The notes under the pieces were generated by a model. That model was not told the DNA's origin. It made no database searches and saw only the letters and a program-made list of their open reading frames with translations. 64,000 nucleotides of DNA. Source: Gyrodactylus bullatarudis (taxonomy: Eukaryota > Platyhelminthes > Monogenea > Gyrodactylidea > Gyrodactylidae). Where the stretch lies: positions 229,192 to 293,191 of the forward strand of contig SSNU01000321.1 of assembly GCA_012064415.1 (NCBI GenBank), in the 5' to 3' direction. Made by a program: the position numbers and the translations under genes. How positions within the stretch are numbered: the stretch's first letter is position 1; each line of letters opens with the position of its first letter. Of the stretch, positions 32,301 through 44,781 are shown piece by piece.

Positions 32301-35300
32301 AGTTCTATAAAGCTACATCGTCTCTCATTCATAAGATTTCCAATATTTATTCATAACTTTTATCCGTGGTTTCTTTGGGCTTACTCTTTTATTATAGTAT
32401 TCTCGTCAATTGGCCATCCAAATATTTGTACGGTGATTGTCTTCACACACGCCTTCTTCATTGGCACAATCAGCTCATCAAATACGAAATACTATTTATA
32501 CATTTAGTATCACTGAAGAAGGCATGTGAAAAAAATCACCGTACAAACATTTTAGGGGTATTTACAAAAATGGTATAGTCCCCCCTCCAATTTACTCAAA
32601 TGGTATAACAGGACCATAGTATCTTCTGTACAGTACAGTAATAAACTTGCAGAGATAGACATGATGCAATTTTATACAAATTTTAGATCAATTTTTACTA
32701 AATCCAAAATCTAAAGATCTCTAATTATATATGTATGATGTGATGCAAATAGGATAATGATCTCAATCATCAATATAACAAGGATGAACAAAGATATTCG
32801 ATCTAGAAACCGACAATGTGAGTGGATCAAGTGGAAAATAATGTATTGCTTGAAAATGTATTTTACTCTGCCTCGTTTACGCATTGTTCATCGTAATATA
32901 ATCCATTTTCAAATAAATCTCTTGTTTCATGTTAGAAGAAATTTTGAATAAATTTTCTCAGAAAATTGCATTTAAAAAGATGTTGGGAATTTATCCTCCC
33001 CAGAGATCGATATTTGGCGATAAAAATCATATTGATTTTTGTATGTTTCAATAACAAATTCCAGATTCTGGAAAACTATAGTGTATTATAATGATTAGGA
33101 AAAAACCCATTTGTGTATTCTAAGCAGTTCTTATTCTAAAGAATCTACTGGTGAAATACAGAGTTATTTTCATCTCATCACTTTTGAATGAATATTCTTC
33201 TATGCAGTGTCTTCTGATTGGCTTGAAAATTTACATCATTATGTTACAAATTCATTGAAGAGGAACCGCTTCCTTTTATTATAACGAGGTTGACAATGAA
33301 TAAGCAAGTTTTTTTTCAATTTTGTGACATAATATTATGGAAAAAGTCAGAAAGCAAAGTACGATTCTATCATTGCACATTGCAGATGCACAGACTAATC
33401 TCGATAAAATAGCATACGAAAAAAGATTTAGAATTATTATCAGGAATCACGCAAATAGGAAATATTAGTTCTAAAATATCTAATACATTGATTTTCCCAT
33501 CATTATGTGTTGAATTCTGTCTACAAGTTGTCTACAAGGCTTGGTAAAATCTTCCCAGAATAAAATTGGCCATTATACATTCGAGCGAAATCACACTTTG
33601 TGTCAATGATCACGTCAAAATAAGAAGATTCTGAACATTTGAAAACTTTAACGTATTTATAGGAATTTAGGTTTTATTTCTACTTTGAAATTTTTATTCT
33701 TGATTGCACTACAATTCTGCAAAAGGTAGGAATAATTTTATGTGAGTAAATGGTGAAATTTATGAGTCTGCTTGGAAATTTTTGGACAACGTCTTAATGC
33801 CAATCAAAAACAGCAAAAAACATGGCGTTTGAATATTTCTCAGAATCTAAAAATAAAACTTTCCAACCCTAGATGAACGAACTGTTAGAATCTCACAGAG
33901 TTTCAAAATTTTATTCACGCAGAGATTTACTGAAATCTGAAGAGAAGACTCGGTTGATTTACAAATTCCAATGACTGTGGTACTACACCATATCGGACGT
34001 GAGATTGGAAAGTTATCAAGTGAAGAAAGATACACCAGGCATTCTAGGCGGGTAGGGAAAACCCGGGGGATGACAGGACAGATCTTTCTTATTATTAGCG
34101 CTATTTATTCAAAAGGGCTCTGGTGTATTAAAATAATTAGATACATTTTTTCAAATTGGACTAAATTAATCTTGAAGAATAAACGTATCAGTTAAAATTT
34201 TGCACATACAATTTTGATAAAATATAAATTTAAAACCTGAATAGAACCCTTTTTTGATGCAAGAATACCTTCAAATTTGGTGTTAATATATTCTTTTCTA
34301 AACTAACATAGAATTTGTCTAGGGAATGAATTTCGATATAAAATTCAACTGGATACTCAGCTCGTTCAATGGTTGGGTGCCTAGATTTCCACATCTTCTG
34401 AATGCTCCCCTCGTTAATGATCATTTCACTCTTGTCTAGAATAAACTTTTCGCTGAATTCATCTACAAATGAATGAAATTATTACAACTAATGTATTGCT
34501 CGAGGAAGTAAACAAGAGTAAACTCACAGTATCTTGTATCTGGCTGTTTAACTGGAAAAATAAATTAAGTAACATTTATTCCATTTTATTCTTTACAATA
34601 AAAAAAGTATGTGGAACAGAACAGAGGGACCATAGATGAATGTAATGGGAGAAAATGCAAATTTATTGTTCTCCATTTCCAAGAAGGCATTCAAGCATAA
34701 AACTCTACTAAATTAGTAGTATGTTTGCAATTTGCTAAATTACGATCCGTTACGACAGTAGATTTACTATTCAAAGGAATTCAATGAAAAATAATCAATA
34801 CTTGATTTCTATTGGTCAATCAGAGATTATTCAATTTTGAATCAAATCTGATTGGTTTAAGATAAATTATCCAATGGAATTCGAGTAGTTCGATTTTTCT
34901 GATCTAATTTTGGTCATCTCCGATGGTGATCAAAGAGCAGTGAATTTTACGGGGGATTGTTTATGAGATGATTAATAACTATTGGTTATAAAATTAGTTA
35001 AAAGAAATAATAGGAGGTATTTCAGACCAAATACATTTTCGTTACTCTATTTCAACCACGTCAAACCCAAAGCTCAAAAAAAGAAGTTGGATGTTTAGAA
35101 TTTGGAAGGGGACATTTGAAAAAAAACTCACGATTACGGGAAAAATGAAAGATTGCCTGGAATCCACATCTCTCAATTTGACTGTCTGATCGAAAATTTA
35201 GCCATAGATAGGGCCCAGAGGATGTGATGGAACTTTGTTCTCCTTTCTCGCCACAGAGACGAACAATCTTCTTTGAGAAGCCATACTTTCCATCCCTAAT

Positions 35301-36229
35301 CTCGATATAATCATTTATACAATTGTGACTATTCTCCAAATCAAAGTTTTTCCGGAAATTAATTTGAATCACATGGTCTGGTTTGGGGGCTATCAACATC
35401 AAAAAAACAGATCAACATGAAAAATTCAGATTAGAGGCTAAACTAGTTAAAAAATCCCAGTACCGAAACGTTTGTGTCGAACGTCTTCAATAGCTTTTAC
35501 TTAACTTATTGTTCGGATAACTAGTTTTTAGTGCAGTACCTTTAATATAAAGCTTATATTTTACCTGATCTCGGCTGGGTATATTTCGGCTGATATTTTC
35601 ATAATCAAAAATTCTATGTTTTTTGCAATAGTGGTAGTATTTTGGACTAGGACAATCCTAAGGAGAAATGATGAATTCTAATTGGTCATTCGAAAGAAGG
35701 GGTCCATATGCACTTTTAAAAACTTAAAAAAAAACGCTTTATTTTTTCAGGATAAATTATGAGTCATGATATATGCCCTGAGAGAAAAAGTACATCCAAA
35801 AATATGACTTATCGCAAAGAAGCATATTAAGTTTTGGATTGATATGCGTTAAGTTGCCATGGTTTTTATCAACTTACCTTCGATAACTTTGACACAATTC
35901 AAGTTTCGAGTGTAGTTTCCTGGAAAGAGAGGCGATGCAAACATAAAGTTGTTATTGACCAATTTGTTATTATGGCTAGTTGTGTCCATCCAGAGAGACT
36001 GAGATTCCATCTTTGACGTCAACTTCTTCTGAAGGTAACTGCTGACGTAAAAGTTGTGGACAAATCTATCACAGTCCAAACTCTGTTGTGACAATATGAC
36101 AATGGGAAATTCATCATTATTTATCGGGACTTGTTTATCAAACGAAAGGGATTCTAAAATATCACCCAAAACAAAATAGGCAGACTGTCGCAGCATACAC
36201 AACCAGAGGAGGAATCCGTCAAATATCAT
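29380..36229 (-). CDS. Neto-like receptor auxiliary protein: CUB-CUB-LDLa-TM with PDZ ligand, ten exons
   Basis: Exons are 35878-36229, 35132-35389, 34528-34551, 34308-34462, 31974-32271, 30848-31108, 30204-30506, 29972-30008, 29853-29910 and 29380-29742. All phases match, giving 702 aa. Residues 1-22 are a signal peptide. CUB1 (about 95-203) has four cysteines (NLNC, SHNC, RLCGEKG, ERCGF). CUB2 is about 225-360 (FIELYSG, NRACNEP). The LDLa-like domain (about 365-447) keeps six cysteines but has a 45-residue insert between the second and third. A membrane segment lies near 486-508. The tail ends HTSV, a class I PDZ ligand. CUB-CUB-LDLa-TM is the architecture of Neto proteins, auxiliary subunits of kainate-type glutamate receptors. 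Exon 3 is a 24-nt microexon. Introns are 61 to 2,036 nt. It is the most intron-rich gene here. Confidence 0.85.
31250..31917. repeat. Foldback element, subfamily B, copy 1 (complete), inside a Neto intron
   Basis: The left end GACATGAAGTTGGGAATCTA is mirrored at the right end TAGATTCTCAACTTCATATC. Arms of about 300 bp pair through ACAGAAATCTCGATTTTTCC and GATCAAGATTAGA-type blocks. It lies in the 865-nt intron between the CUB2 and LDLa exons and so fills most of that intron. Transcription of Neto should produce a long hairpin in the pre-mRNA. Confidence 0.85.
32418..32556. repeat. Short inverted repeat in a Neto intron
   Basis: The left arm (32418-32463) contains TTTGTACGGTGATT and GCCTTCTTCA; the right arm (about 32512-32556) contains TGAAGAAGGC and AATCACCGTACAAA. 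Arms are about 45 bp with about 85-90% match, and the loop is about 50 bp. It is a third palindromic type, unrelated in sequence to the other two, lying in the 2,036-nt intron. Confidence 0.75.
33925..34090 (+). pseudogene. Relic of a Penelope-like element GIY-YIG region (candidate)
   Basis: In the Neto intron, a degraded frame reads K-T-R-L-I-Y-K-F-Q and, after a one-base shift, DCG. The DNA is similar to 60790-60980, where IYKFQCDCGALYI can be read. Both copies later share GGGGATGACAG and a following CAGAT. Cys-x-Cys-Gly-x-x-Tyr-Ile is typical of the GIY-YIG endonuclease of Penelope-like retroelements. There are multiple stops and frameshifts, so it is dead. Only this short region is recognisable. 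Confidence 0.4.
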
Positions 36230-37960
36230 TTTTTTCCCTCATCGATTATTCTAGAAAGAAGAAAAAACCAATAACATTTTATCATTTTGCACAAACAGGT
36301 TCTGTACACCCCTGGCTAATAGGAAGATGGAAATTTATGATTTTTACGGAATTCTCAATTTTTTCATAGAAATCAAATATGCTCAATTAGATTCTGAGAA
36401 TTGCCCCTCATCATCGTTTATTGCTGGAGAATCAGTGAAATTTTGATGATCCAAGATGCCTAAAAAATAACGAAATCATAAAACCAAATCATAATACACA
36501 CATCTCTCTTAAACATATATTCGAATTCTTGATGAAAAATCGATATTACTGTAAAAATCATATATTCCCAACTTAATATCAACCAAAAAATAATCCACAG
36601 ATGTTATGAGTTATTTTCAGTGAGATTTTTGGCTTAAAATCAATTCATATGTTCTATTCTAATGAAAAATTATTAACCCGTGAACTCACTTATTTCTCTA
36701 TATGTTAAACTGATGAATAAGCTTCCAAATAAGGCGTCTTTATCTTGATTACTTTATAATATAGATAGATTCAAGATGACGCCAAAAATCTTTTATGCTT
36801 GAGCCAACCCAGCCTTATTGAAAGTAATTGACGAAAATACAGATAATAATTGAATAACCATGATTCAAAACTTGAGTTAATCAGACAAATTCTACAGTGA
36901 GCTGTGACTTGAGTTTATTCTATAGTTTTTAAACGGTGTTTAAAACTTTTTACTACCCTTACGATTATTTTGTTCTCAACCCTTATTAGAAACCCATAAT
37001 GAAATCTGGCCATTTTTTTCAAATGCGCCAAATATCACTTTTTTAGCGTGAACCATTTTTACATTATTACGAAGATGAATGTCTTAAATTTAACATGTTT
37101 AGCTTTTTCTCGAGTATAGCTAATGCGTCTTTAAAATTATGCGATCAAATTTGAATTTTTAAAATTCAATATTGATCCCGAATATCTGATCGATTCAAAT
37201 GCCTGGAATGAACGAAATGTTTGATCTCAAACAATCATATCAACTCTCTTTAATAAATAATTGCTTTGAGTAGATCTACCTCTCGTTTGAATATTTTTAA
37301 AGATTTTAGATGGATCAGAGCTCTTTGGAATACTCGAATGTTATCAAAATTTCAATCTTTTTATGTACAAAAGAAAAAATTATGAAATACAGTTTGTCAT
37401 CTACACATTCTCCAAGGTTTCCAGCATGAAAATTACGAATAAATCACTATTTGACGAGGAAAAAACCAACAAAAGAAAGAATGAAAGGCAGTACTAGTCT
37501 ACAAAGCATATAAAATAATACAAATATCAAAATCAAGAGATCTCCCGAAATGATTACAAATTGGATGGAATGCAAAATACTTATAAGAATCGTGGACTAA
37601 ATAATTAAAAGATTTTAGAGAAAACTAAAGATTCAAGTTAAATACCAAAAGCACCTTTCAGTTCCTCATTGGGATGTGACGCTTAAAATCTGAACTCTCT
37701 TTTAAAAACTTTAATCAATTGTAACATCTGGAATAGGGAATAGGTTGCTTCAATTCCAATTAAATCTATCTACTTTCACTAACAGTTTATTGAAGATTAA
37801 GTACAATATGTTCGATATTTTTATCAATGGTAATAAAATTTTTTGATATTTTCACAATCACAAAATGTACTATTGCTATAGGAAAATTGTGGAATATGAA
37901 CATTATAATATTAGTAAAAGTAGATTTAATCGGAATATAATCATTGATAAAATTGAAGAG
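36230..37960. other. Upstream region of the Neto gene, gene-poor
   Basis: It contains the deleted foldback copy at 36316-36583. Otherwise it is AT-rich with no supported ORF. Confidence 0.45.
36316..36583. repeat. Foldback element, internally deleted copy
   Basis: The left end (CTAATAGGAAGATGGAAATT...) and right end (...CATATATTCCCAACTTAATATC) of the foldback family are present only about 270 bp apart, so most of both arms is missing. The left end resembles subfamily A and the right end subfamily B. Confidence 0.65.
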
Positions 37961-37968
37961 ACTTTAGT

Positions 37969-38202
37969 TTATAAGCGTCTCATCTCAGTACCGAAACATC
38001 CAATTAAATAAACCTTTTTCTGATGTTTACTATTGCCATGCTGGTTTAGTAAACCTTTGTTAAAGAGTGGGTATATTGAATCAATATTATTGATACAAGA
38101 TTGCATATTAGGATGTTCAAAAATGTAAAGGTAATCTGAACTATAGAGGACCCCATCGTACATTGTTTGAAATGAGTGTGACGACATCTGATTCGAAAGC
38201 AT
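37969..38202 (-). CDS. Unrecognised small ORF, possible single-exon gene or exon
   Basis: 77 codons from ATG to TAA with mixed amino-acid composition (Cys, His, Gln, Gly, Pro) unlike the Lys/Ile/Phe-heavy random ORFs around it; it ends GCFGTEMRRL. An acceptor-like AAACTCTAG lies about 20 bp upstream, so it could be a terminal exon. No family is recognised. Length alone does not exceed chance expectation. Confidence 0.25.
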   Translation of the reverse strand: MLSNQMSSHSFQTMYDGVLYSSDYLYIFEHPNMQSCINNIDSIYPLFNKGLLNQHGNSKHQKKVYLIGCFGTEMRRL

Positions 38203-39810
38203 TTTGGATTTTAAAATCTAGAGTTTACTATAAAACCGGGCCTATCGTGCGTTATTCCCTCTCGAAAAAGTTTCTAATTCCAATTAACGTGTAATTTTAT
38301 AATCTTTCTTTTAGATGAAACCTTTTTCTCACATTCAAAGTTATATATTGACTGTCTGAGGAAATAATTCCATGCAGGTCTATCGTTTAATCCCTATTTT
38401 CACACACTAATTTAAGAACACCATGGAGAAAAATATCGTAATAAAGATTCAATTTAAACGTTTTAACAATGAATTATAAACGACTCTATCTGGGGAACAT
38501 TAACAATTATGTGAAATACAGTCACTAGAGAATTTTGGTTGACTGACGCACTGTAGCATGTTCCAGTTCATACGATATAATTAACTCTCCTATGCCTTTA
38601 CAATGTCATAACCCAAATAAAAGGGTTAAGACATAAATATAAGTTAAAATTGTACAATTACCCTGATTGGACCTTCTTTTTTCATGAATTCCTCTATAAC
38701 TCAAATAAGATTAAGCAAGTCTCTGAAAATTAATCGGTAAATTACACAGAACCCGTCAAATGTCAAACTTGGTGACATTGTTCAAAGAAACATCAACAAC
38801 TCTATAGCCATCTAAGAGTCTTATAATGATATCAATCAGTTGTAGAGAAAGAAGATTACATTGGAAAATAAAATCCAGTTCAGAACTAAGTAATATCTGG
38901 TACTAATCTATACGAGGAATATTTGAAAAAATATTCATTCGAAAACTGGAGAGAAAAATATCGTGTCTTTGTTCAAATTGAACATATTAAACTTATTATG
39001 TATAAGAGAGGCAGAAAAATGGACATTGAATATCATGACATAACATTTCTAAAGAGTTCCCCCTTATAGACAATATTACATTAGACATGTTTTTTACGCT
39101 TAAGAAAAAGTGTCAAAACCAAAAAGCTTAAAATATATATATGGTCTCTGAGGTATTCTTTATCTTATTCAATTTTCTCTATGAAAGTATACAATAAAAA
39201 AATTTGTGCAAGGGATACAAATTATTAATAACAAAGTTTGGATCATATTGGAATCAATCTGAACAAGAACAACGTTAAAATTTCAAAGAAAATACTGAAT
39301 CAATAATTTTTCTAGAGTATTTCAGTGCATTGATTTCAAAGATTTAAATCAATTAAATGATGATAAATGGGATTAAAATTAGGCGAAGATTTCGAATTAG
39401 CTTGCAAGAGTTCTCAGAAATTCTTCGTTATTGGAGGAAATCGAACCATTTGAATTTTTTGATTATCACAAAGGAAAATTATTCAGAGTTTAGGTTCAAA
39501 AGTTGAAAAAGTGGAAATTTGATGCATTTCTGAATTCAAAAAATTATTTTATTTCTTGAGTTTTGTGTAAACATGATAATAAATTCTGATATTCAGATCA
39601 ATTAACATTAGTTTAATTAAATTTCAAACTCAATAAACTGTGGACCATGTGTGAAATAGTAGAGGTAACACTTGCAATTTGAAGAGGAAATTTCTTGATT
39701 GATCTATTTGGAACGAGAGAGAGTGAAATAAATTAGGAAAAAAAGGAATAACTCCATTCTAATTAAATATCTTTCTTTGAATGGAAATTTCTCTTTACTA
39801 AAAGGAAAAA
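38203..39810. other. Gene-poor intergenic DNA
   Basis: AT-rich with no supported gene. Around 39470-39530 a short stretch (GTTCAAAAGTTGAAAAAGTG and flanks) resembles, in reverse, sequence near 58760-58790, probably a faint repeat relic. Confidence 0.4.
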
Positions 39811-42534
39811 ATGTATCCTGAACAATCAAAGAAATTATTAACAAAGCAAATTAGAAACAGAATTGGACAGTTTCATCGAATAGAAAGAGAATTTTCGTCT
39901 GACATTTTAGAGGGAGAAAACGTCAGTTATTCTACTACTGGATCCTTGGAAAATAAAATTGATAATCTCTATTATTTAGTAAGATATCTCTTTCTTAGAT
40001 CCTGTATGAACCAGCTAGATACTGTCGATATGAGAAGTTTTATCTATAGAATCAGATTAAAATGCATTAATTATAATTAAGTAATTACTAAAAATTATAT
40101 TATCTGTCGTTCTCTCAAGAGCTTAAGTATTTTGAATGTAAAAATTTTTCACTATCATACAATCCTGAATAATGCTAGAGTATGTCGATAGGAAGAAGCC
40201 TCGCTATTAGCCAGCTATCAGCCTTATCTAGAACTGCCGAGGGGATGCTAGTCTCTAAATGAATTCTATCCATCGCTTGGTATTTGAATGTGTGAAATTT
40301 ATTGTAGGTTTCGTTGAGTTAATCAATTGAGGTTCAACTAGAGCTAATGTAAGATAAATATTTTACTTGATCGAAAAAATAATTTTTCTCTTAAGGACTG
40401 GTGAGTAGAGAACCGGTAAGATGGTTAGGCGAATAAACAACTATTTTCAGAATTTAAAGCTTGAAAGTTTGAAAATGTATTTAGAAATACTCCAACATTT
40501 CTGGAAGAGGAGGTAGATATAGGGATCTGCTATTCGAAACGTAAAATGACTTTCATGATATATGAGATGTACCTGAAAAGTATATCATAGAATGATATAA
40601 TATACCATGACATTATTTCATGATGTGTTTTAAATTATAATTTACGTTTACATCTCACTTCTATTAATTTTTTTCTCACTTAATTTAATTTTTCTTCGAA
40701 TGATTTACTGCCTCAAGATTAAAGAAAAATGACTTCTTAAGAGTCTAGAACCGAATAACAATTATCTTTGAACCTGATAGAAGAAGGTTGGAGTATTCAA
40801 ACAGATGATTTGGTTAAATTTCATAAAATTGAAACGTTTAAGCTTTCCTAAAAGAACAAAAGAATTGTTGATCTTGTAGGAATGAATTAAGCCATCATCA
40901 ATCATCTTCTTCTGTACAAGAATTATTACACACAAAAAAAATAATCAGACACTAATCTTGAGATATTCAGATATTCAGTTTCTTACACAGAATTATCCAA
41001 AATGCTCAAACTGAATCTATGGCCATGGATGAATCAAAATTAAAAGGTTCACTTAGACCAGCCCTTAAATAGAAAGTCTAGATGCGATGATATATAAACA
41101 AAATGATCTCAAAATTAATTAATTCTATAGAATGGAGACAAATTACTTGAGGATATTTGATAGCTTAGTCACTGAAAAAGACAAGTAAATGAGCTACACA
41201 AGTCATTTGGCCTCAGAGTAAAAAAACACAGAATAGTTTATCTCTACTCTATTAAAAATAATTTGAATCGATAAATACTTGGGAAAAAAAGGAATCCAAA
41301 GATCGATAGAAATATCCTCTCTTTTGTTTGAGCAAATTTCAAAGTAAACAATATGATCAATGATTGTTATCAGTCTACTATTATTTTCACAAGTGTTTGG
41401 CGGTAGTAGGGCAACTAAATAGTCTACCCTTCAAAAAAGTATCCTTAATCAAGAGGTAATTTCAAATCATGACAAGTTGATCAAGAACTAGGGATAGATT
41501 TTTCAATTCTAGTATGTTCAATTTCATTTTCTCTGGGTGAAAATGTGGTTCAATTTGAATTTTTGGCTTGAATATAATCTTTTGTCTAAAAGTGGCAGTT
41601 ATAGTGTCAAAGTTCCATTTTTAGGTAAAAAATCTCTCAAATTTTTCAGATTTAGAGGTTTTAGATAGAAATAGTTGACTTATTTTAGCTCCTATCATGA
41701 GAAAAATGGCCGAAATCAAATTCAGAAAATTTTTCATTACGTTAATTTTAATAAAAAATCATTGTTTCTTTTGCAACCAGTTCATATGTTTTATACATCA
41801 TTCGAATTCTCTTGAAGAGCCCATTCAGATTCTGACCAAGGCTAAAAATCTAATGAGAATACAATTGAACAATTAATTTAAATACTCTTGGATGAATTAA
41901 AAAGTTGGGAAATACAAAACATTGGTACTGTTTTTCACGAATTTAGGGAATTGTTCTAACAAAATTAAATTAAAAAATTAAAATTTATTCAAAATATATT
42001 TTCCAATAGTGAAAGTTTTTGTTTTTTCAATTACAGCTCTTACTCATAATTTAAATGAAGGATAGAACTTTGAAGTAATAATACAACTAAACTATAACTC
42101 TATTGATATGAGCGATACGAATGAAGAATCAAGATTTACATGATTTTTAATGAGACCAGTACAGAAGTACCTCTGTAACTATAAAATATTTCAAAATATT
42201 CTTACCATTACTTGGAAGTAAACATAATATTGTGTTTCAACCCCAAAATTACGTTGGAAAAATTTGTTACTTTTCAATCTTTACTTAACATTTTTAGGCC
42301 ACGTCTCTAGAAAAATTGAATGATACAGCTTTGAGAGATTATTATTACGAAATTTCAATAGATAAATTTTACAGAAATCTAATTGAAACAATCAAGAGAT
42401 TCGTTGCTTTAGAACTAAAAAATATAGACTATTTAAGTCATTCATCTCTCTTTAACAATAATCGAGATGATTGGTTAAGAGAACTTGAATTCTATCAATA
42501 TGTAATTAACAAAGTGTATGATAGCTATAATTAG
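39811..42534 (+). CDS. Hypothetical two-exon gene (unrecognised, helical)
   Basis: Proposed exon 1 is 39811-39978 (56 aa, MYPEQSKKLLTKQIRNRIGQ...), ending at a GTAAGA donor. Exon 2 is 42298-42534 after ACATTTTTAG. Phase zero is kept and the joined protein is 134 aa. Its heptad-like, charged composition suggests helices. The stretch SLENKIDNLYYL followed by ISIDKFYRNLIETIKRF vaguely recalls the N-terminal domain of the Golgi SNARE membrin (GOSR2), but no SNARE motif or membrane anchor follows. A GTAAGG donor overlaps the stop codon (TTAGTAAGG), so translation may continue in a later exon I could not find. Both exons are open and better in composition than the surroundings; the join is an inference. 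Confidence 0.35.
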
Positions 42535-44530
42535 TAAGGATGTACTTTAAGGGTATAAATTACTGAAAAAGCATATTTTGTAAATGAAAAATATCAATCG
42601 AGAAATAATTTATGCCTTCTACCTAATCAATGGTTAGTAATCATCTCCTTGAAGCTCGATCAAATTTTCACTTAAATATCAAATTTCATACTGATTCAAA
42701 AAAATTTTGGGCAGTCTGATAAATAGACATTTTTTTCCTAGTTAGTTAGATAAACTTGATTCAAGATACAATTGGTAGACCTCTAAATTACAATTATTCA
42801 AAAAACATATTTTTCTCTTACAAAGTTACGCCAAGAAGAAAGCCCTAATTAAGCAGAATGTATATCTTTTGTTTAAAGTCCCAGATTGTAGGTCCTATTG
42901 GCATGAAACTATGAGCAAGGAAGTAGAAAAAACTTTTACACCATGTGTTTTTAAATAATTCAGGAGATTTCAGGTGTCAAGATTAACGACAGGATACATA
43001 TTCAACGAATTCTCACTGTTTCTATTTTCATGCAATTTCGTTCTCGACTAGATAAGTTACAACGAATTTGCACTAAAAGAAATTGTTATTCCAAGTGTGA
43101 GGAAAATTATTTATTTTATGTCTTTATTTGCAATCAGAAAATTTAAGACAAGATAGAATCGAATAACAGAATCGTTCTTGTTTATAGGTTATAGCTTACT
43201 TTTATTAAGTATTTCCAATGGATATATAATTTTTATTGCACCTAAATCCATCAGTAAAGTATCAAACACTAAAAGGGTATTAGAATATGAGCTATGATAA
43301 TTTTATTGTCTAAAACCTGAGATTATGTGTTATATTCAACCAAAGACGCAGAGAATTTTAATTTAAAAGCTGATTCGAATCTACAATTATTTTAAAGCAA
43401 TTATTCTCAGTCCAGGGTTTATCGATTAATCTTTTGAACCAAGCTGATAGATTTCATGTGATTGCATATCTGAAGGATTACTTTTTATCTATGACCCTGT
43501 GAAATGGATTTTCAAGAAAAACTTGAAAAAAAATTTGTTTTGATAAAGTACGAATGATGACGTATTTCAGATTTCCTATCGAATGGGTGGCTTAAAAAGT
43601 ATTTTCCGATGCTAAGATAGATAATTATGATTTGAAATAGAAATGAATCTCCTGGAATACGCAGATATCTCAGGTCTCGTGATAAAAATTAATTTACGTT
43701 TAAAACTCACTTTTAATCAGGGTCATGATTAAAAAGAAAGTTAACATTCATCAGATAATCATACCTGTGGAATGCAATCGCCTGAACTCTATTCGCTAAA
43801 GAATTAGAAATAGCCTATTTTTGGATTAAAAATTAACCGATTTTTAAATAACCGATTCTCAACCAGCTAAATAACAAACCATATGATAGACAAAATAAAG
43901 GTCGTGAAAAAAATCTCTGTGAGTTCAAGGGTTAAGCCAAAGCTTAGTAATGAGCCAATCTAATGAATCTGTAATTTTCGCAATTTATCACTAGAATATA
44001 GTCTTTCATCTTGAAATCCCATGTAGAAATATATTCTTGATAGTAAGTTTGACGAGTTATTTTGATAAAAATATCCAAATTATTCTTCTTGTGGGTTTTG
44101 CATATAAATTCGAGAAAAAAACACAGTTTTTCCTTCTACATTTATCGAAAGATACCATCACATTTGCAAAATGGATTAAGAAAGACGAACGAAAGGAAGA
44201 AAAATTAAAATAGTATTACATTTTTCTACACATTTTTCCCTTAGTTTCATTAGGAGAGAAGAGACGAAGACGACGAAATGGAAATATTCCCCAGATAATA
44301 GTTTCTACACATACAGTAAGCAAAAAAAGAAAAACGGGGGACACAAAATTGAAATATGAATTTCGATCTTTCTAATAAAAAATTTTTCGTAGTTGGATAT
44401 TTTGCAGTTGTATTGGAAAGAGGAAAATTCTCTTCCCATAGACATCAACATACATTTACATATGATGTGGTAAAAATTATGTATATATAATTACAATCCT
44501 TCTTCCCTCCCCCCATAAGATATGTATTTG
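42535..44530. other. Gene-poor intergenic DNA with repeat family 2
   Basis: No gene is supported. It contains copy a of repeat family 2 (43410-43830). Confidence 0.45.
43410..43830 (+). repeat. Dispersed repeat family 2, copy a
   Basis: It shares AATCTCCTGGAATACGCAGA and GCAATCGCCTGAACTCTATT with 53095-53450. A reverse-orientation copy at 50095-50345 contains the complement of the first block. There is no coding content or terminal repeat that I can see, and identity is patchy, indicating old copies. Confidence 0.7.
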
Positions 44531-44638
44531 GTCTACTCATCAAATTTAGTGATTAGAAACTCAGTCAGTTTGAGCCTAGGGAAATAGATTTTCCACATGC
44601 TGACCAGAATTTGATTCAGTAACTTGAGATAATTTAAT

Positions 44639-44667
44639 TGGCTTAGTTGAAGGCCCGAGTTCGAATC
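44639..44667 (+). promoter_or_regulatory. tRNA-like RNA polymerase III boxes, possible SINE relic
   Basis: TGGCTTAGTTG fits the A-box consensus exactly and GTTCGAATC fits the B box exactly, but only 9 nt separate them, against about 30 or more in a tRNA gene. The flanking bases do not form acceptor or T stems. It is best read as a deleted tRNA or SINE head, or coincidence; it is not a functional tRNA gene. Confidence 0.35.
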
Positions 44668-44781
44668 CAGGCTATGCTGTATTGACGATTTCTGATAAGT
44701 ACGAAACGCGTCTACATCTGCCACCGTGAGTTGAATATTAATTATCTCTTTTATGGAATTGAAACTTATGTGAGAAGGCAA

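Noticed and set aside
44630..44700. Functional tRNA gene suggested by GTTCGAATC
   Set aside because: The T stem does not pair, the anticodon arm is absent, and the A-to-B box spacing is only 9 nt.
44533..44781. 82-codon minus-strand ORF over the tRNA-like boxes
   Set aside because: No domain, and it coincides with a possible SINE relic; length is not significant.
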